Of a DNA stretch of 64,000 nucleotides, positions 63,580 to 64,000 are shown piece after piece. The stretch is from CAVZTA01 sp963778025 (lineage in GTDB: Bacteria > Chloroflexota > Limnocylindria > Limnocylindrales > CSP1-4). The notes under the pieces are model-generated. The model searched no databases. It was not told the DNA's origin and worked only from the letters and a program-made list of their open reading frames with translations. Each line of letters starts with the position of its first letter. Positions within the stretch are counted from its first letter, which is position 1. The position numbers and the translations under genes are program-made. The stretch spans positions 24,983-88,982 of the forward strand of contig CAVZTA010000004.1 in NCBI GenBank assembly GCA_963778025.1, read 5' to 3'.

Positions 63580-64000
63580 TCAGGCGCGCCGGCGGAGCGG
63601 CGGGACGAGCTCGCCGACGGGCTCACGGGCCCACCACGCGCCCGTTTCCCGACGCTCTGCGGCGGTCGTGAACCGATAGTGGAAGAGCCGGGCGCGGACC
63701 CATGACGGCGGGGTGTCGGGGAACGGGTCGACCCGCACGAGGCCTCGCACCGCGGGGTCGCCCTCGAGCAGGCGGCGCAGGAAGGGGATCAGCCAGCCCT
63801 CGGCGTAGGCCGGTGACAACGGCACGAACCAGAGCAGCCAGTCCAGGCGCAGGTGATACGGCGCCACCTGTGGCGGGCGGCGCCGGACGTCACCCGGCTT
63901 GCCCGGGAACTCGTATTCCTTCCAGGCGGCGGTCTGCGGGTCGGCCGACAGCGAGCCCTCCACGATGACCTCGTACCGCTCGCGGCTGACGCTCCCGAAC
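63580..64000 (-). CDS. lipase maturation factor family protein (5' end beyond the window)
   Basis: C-terminal 139 codons seen, open at the right edge. Segments SRERYEVIVEGSLSADPQTA, WKEYEFPGKPGDVRRRPPQV, APYHLRLDWLLWFVPLSP and WVRARLFHYRFTT belong to the DUF1222/LMF family. The eukaryotic LMF1 is an ER membrane protein for lipase folding; bacterial members are membrane proteins of unknown role. The N-terminal membrane helices should lie beyond 64000. Confidence 0.9.
   Translation of the reverse strand, partial: FGSVSRERYEVIVEGSLSADPQTAAWKEYEFPGKPGDVRRRPPQVAPYHLRLDWLLWFVPLSPAYAEGWLIPFLRRLLEGDPAVRGLVRVDPFPDTPPSWVRARLFHYRFTTAAERRETGAWWAREPVGELVPPLRRRA

Noticed and set aside
1..64000. tRNA, rRNA, CRISPR array, prophage or insertion sequence
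   Set aside because: I looked for the T-loop GTTCGAATC-type sequence on both strands, regularly spaced repeats, and integrase or transposase motifs, and found none convincing.

Overview
This is a 64 kb window of very GC-rich DNA (roughly 70%) from a bacterial chromosome, carrying about 65 protein genes and no rRNA, tRNA, CRISPR array, prophage or insertion sequence that I could recognise. Frequent GTG/TTG starts, a deazaflavin (F420)-type reductase, several ABC-2 drug/Na-type exporters, DUF2089-DUF4097-SHOCT genes, NarL-type two-component signalling and single-gene regulators with compact promoters fit an uncultured Chloroflexota lineage of the Limnocylindria/Ellin6529 kind. A deep-branching actinobacterium is the main alternative. 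The assignment is an inference from gene content and base composition, not from a marker gene.

Layout. 0-12 kb: cell-wall genes (SpoIID-like, transglycosylase-like), RidA, an ABC exporter with a serine hydrolase, a cupin/phosphotransferase pair, D-cysteine desulfhydrase and 3-methyladenine glycosylase (tag), then an operon of membrane protein, XRE regulator and NatAB-like exporter with its own promoter and operator. 12-22.7 kb: a cupredoxin lipoprotein with a membrane partner, then a very large cytoplasmic sensor histidine kinase (7 GAF and 6 PAS domains, about 2,246 residues) followed by a stand-alone receiver and a NarL-type regulator. Two copies of a 204-bp diverged intergenic repeat lie here. 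22.7-33.3 kb: a GIY-YIG-like/GreA fusion, a lipoprotein serine hydrolase, a DUF72 protein, an RhlE-type helicase, a YbaK deacylase, a second ABC exporter, a secreted protein with clan CD peptidase-like motifs, and a helix-turn-helix/PD-(D/E)XK gene beside 66-bp direct repeats. 33.3-46.5 kb: MFS exporter with ArsR-like regulator, metallo-hydrolase, an Ala-rich stress-type protein divergent from a DUF2089-DUF4097-SHOCT-MFS operon, a glutamate-1-semialdehyde-aminomutase-like enzyme, dienelactone hydrolase, an HhH glycosylase and an ArsR-SRPBCC fusion with a nearly leaderless promoter. 46.5-64 kb: HipA-like kinase with DUF3037, F420-type reductase, small stress membrane proteins, aldo-keto reductase, a WYL regulator, a GAF-GGDEF-EAL protein, PAC2 protein, a solitary degenerate MraZ, a TetR-cupin operon divergent from a GcvT-like/PYROXD2-like enzyme pair, and at the right edge DUF1801, TrkA-N and a partial lipase-maturation-factor gene.

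Quality warning. At least 17 genes are interrupted by single-base frameshifts; one gene carries three and three others carry two. With one exception every shift is a one-base insertion, and family similarity resumes at once in the next frame. This pattern is best explained by residual insertion errors of a long-read assembly rather than by pseudogenes. I annotate these as single genes across the shift and give the shift position in each entry.

How the genes work together. The window looks like ordinary accessory chromosome of a free-living soil or freshwater heterotroph: sensing (giant kinase, c-di-GMP protein), envelope maintenance and stress (SpoIID, transglycosylase, GlsB, DUF4097 set), small-molecule export (three ABC and two MFS systems) and base-excision repair (Tag, HhH protein). 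The least explained parts are the 204-bp repeat, the GIY-YIG-like/GreA fusion, the secreted clan CD-like protein and the HTH-nuclease gene with its repeats.
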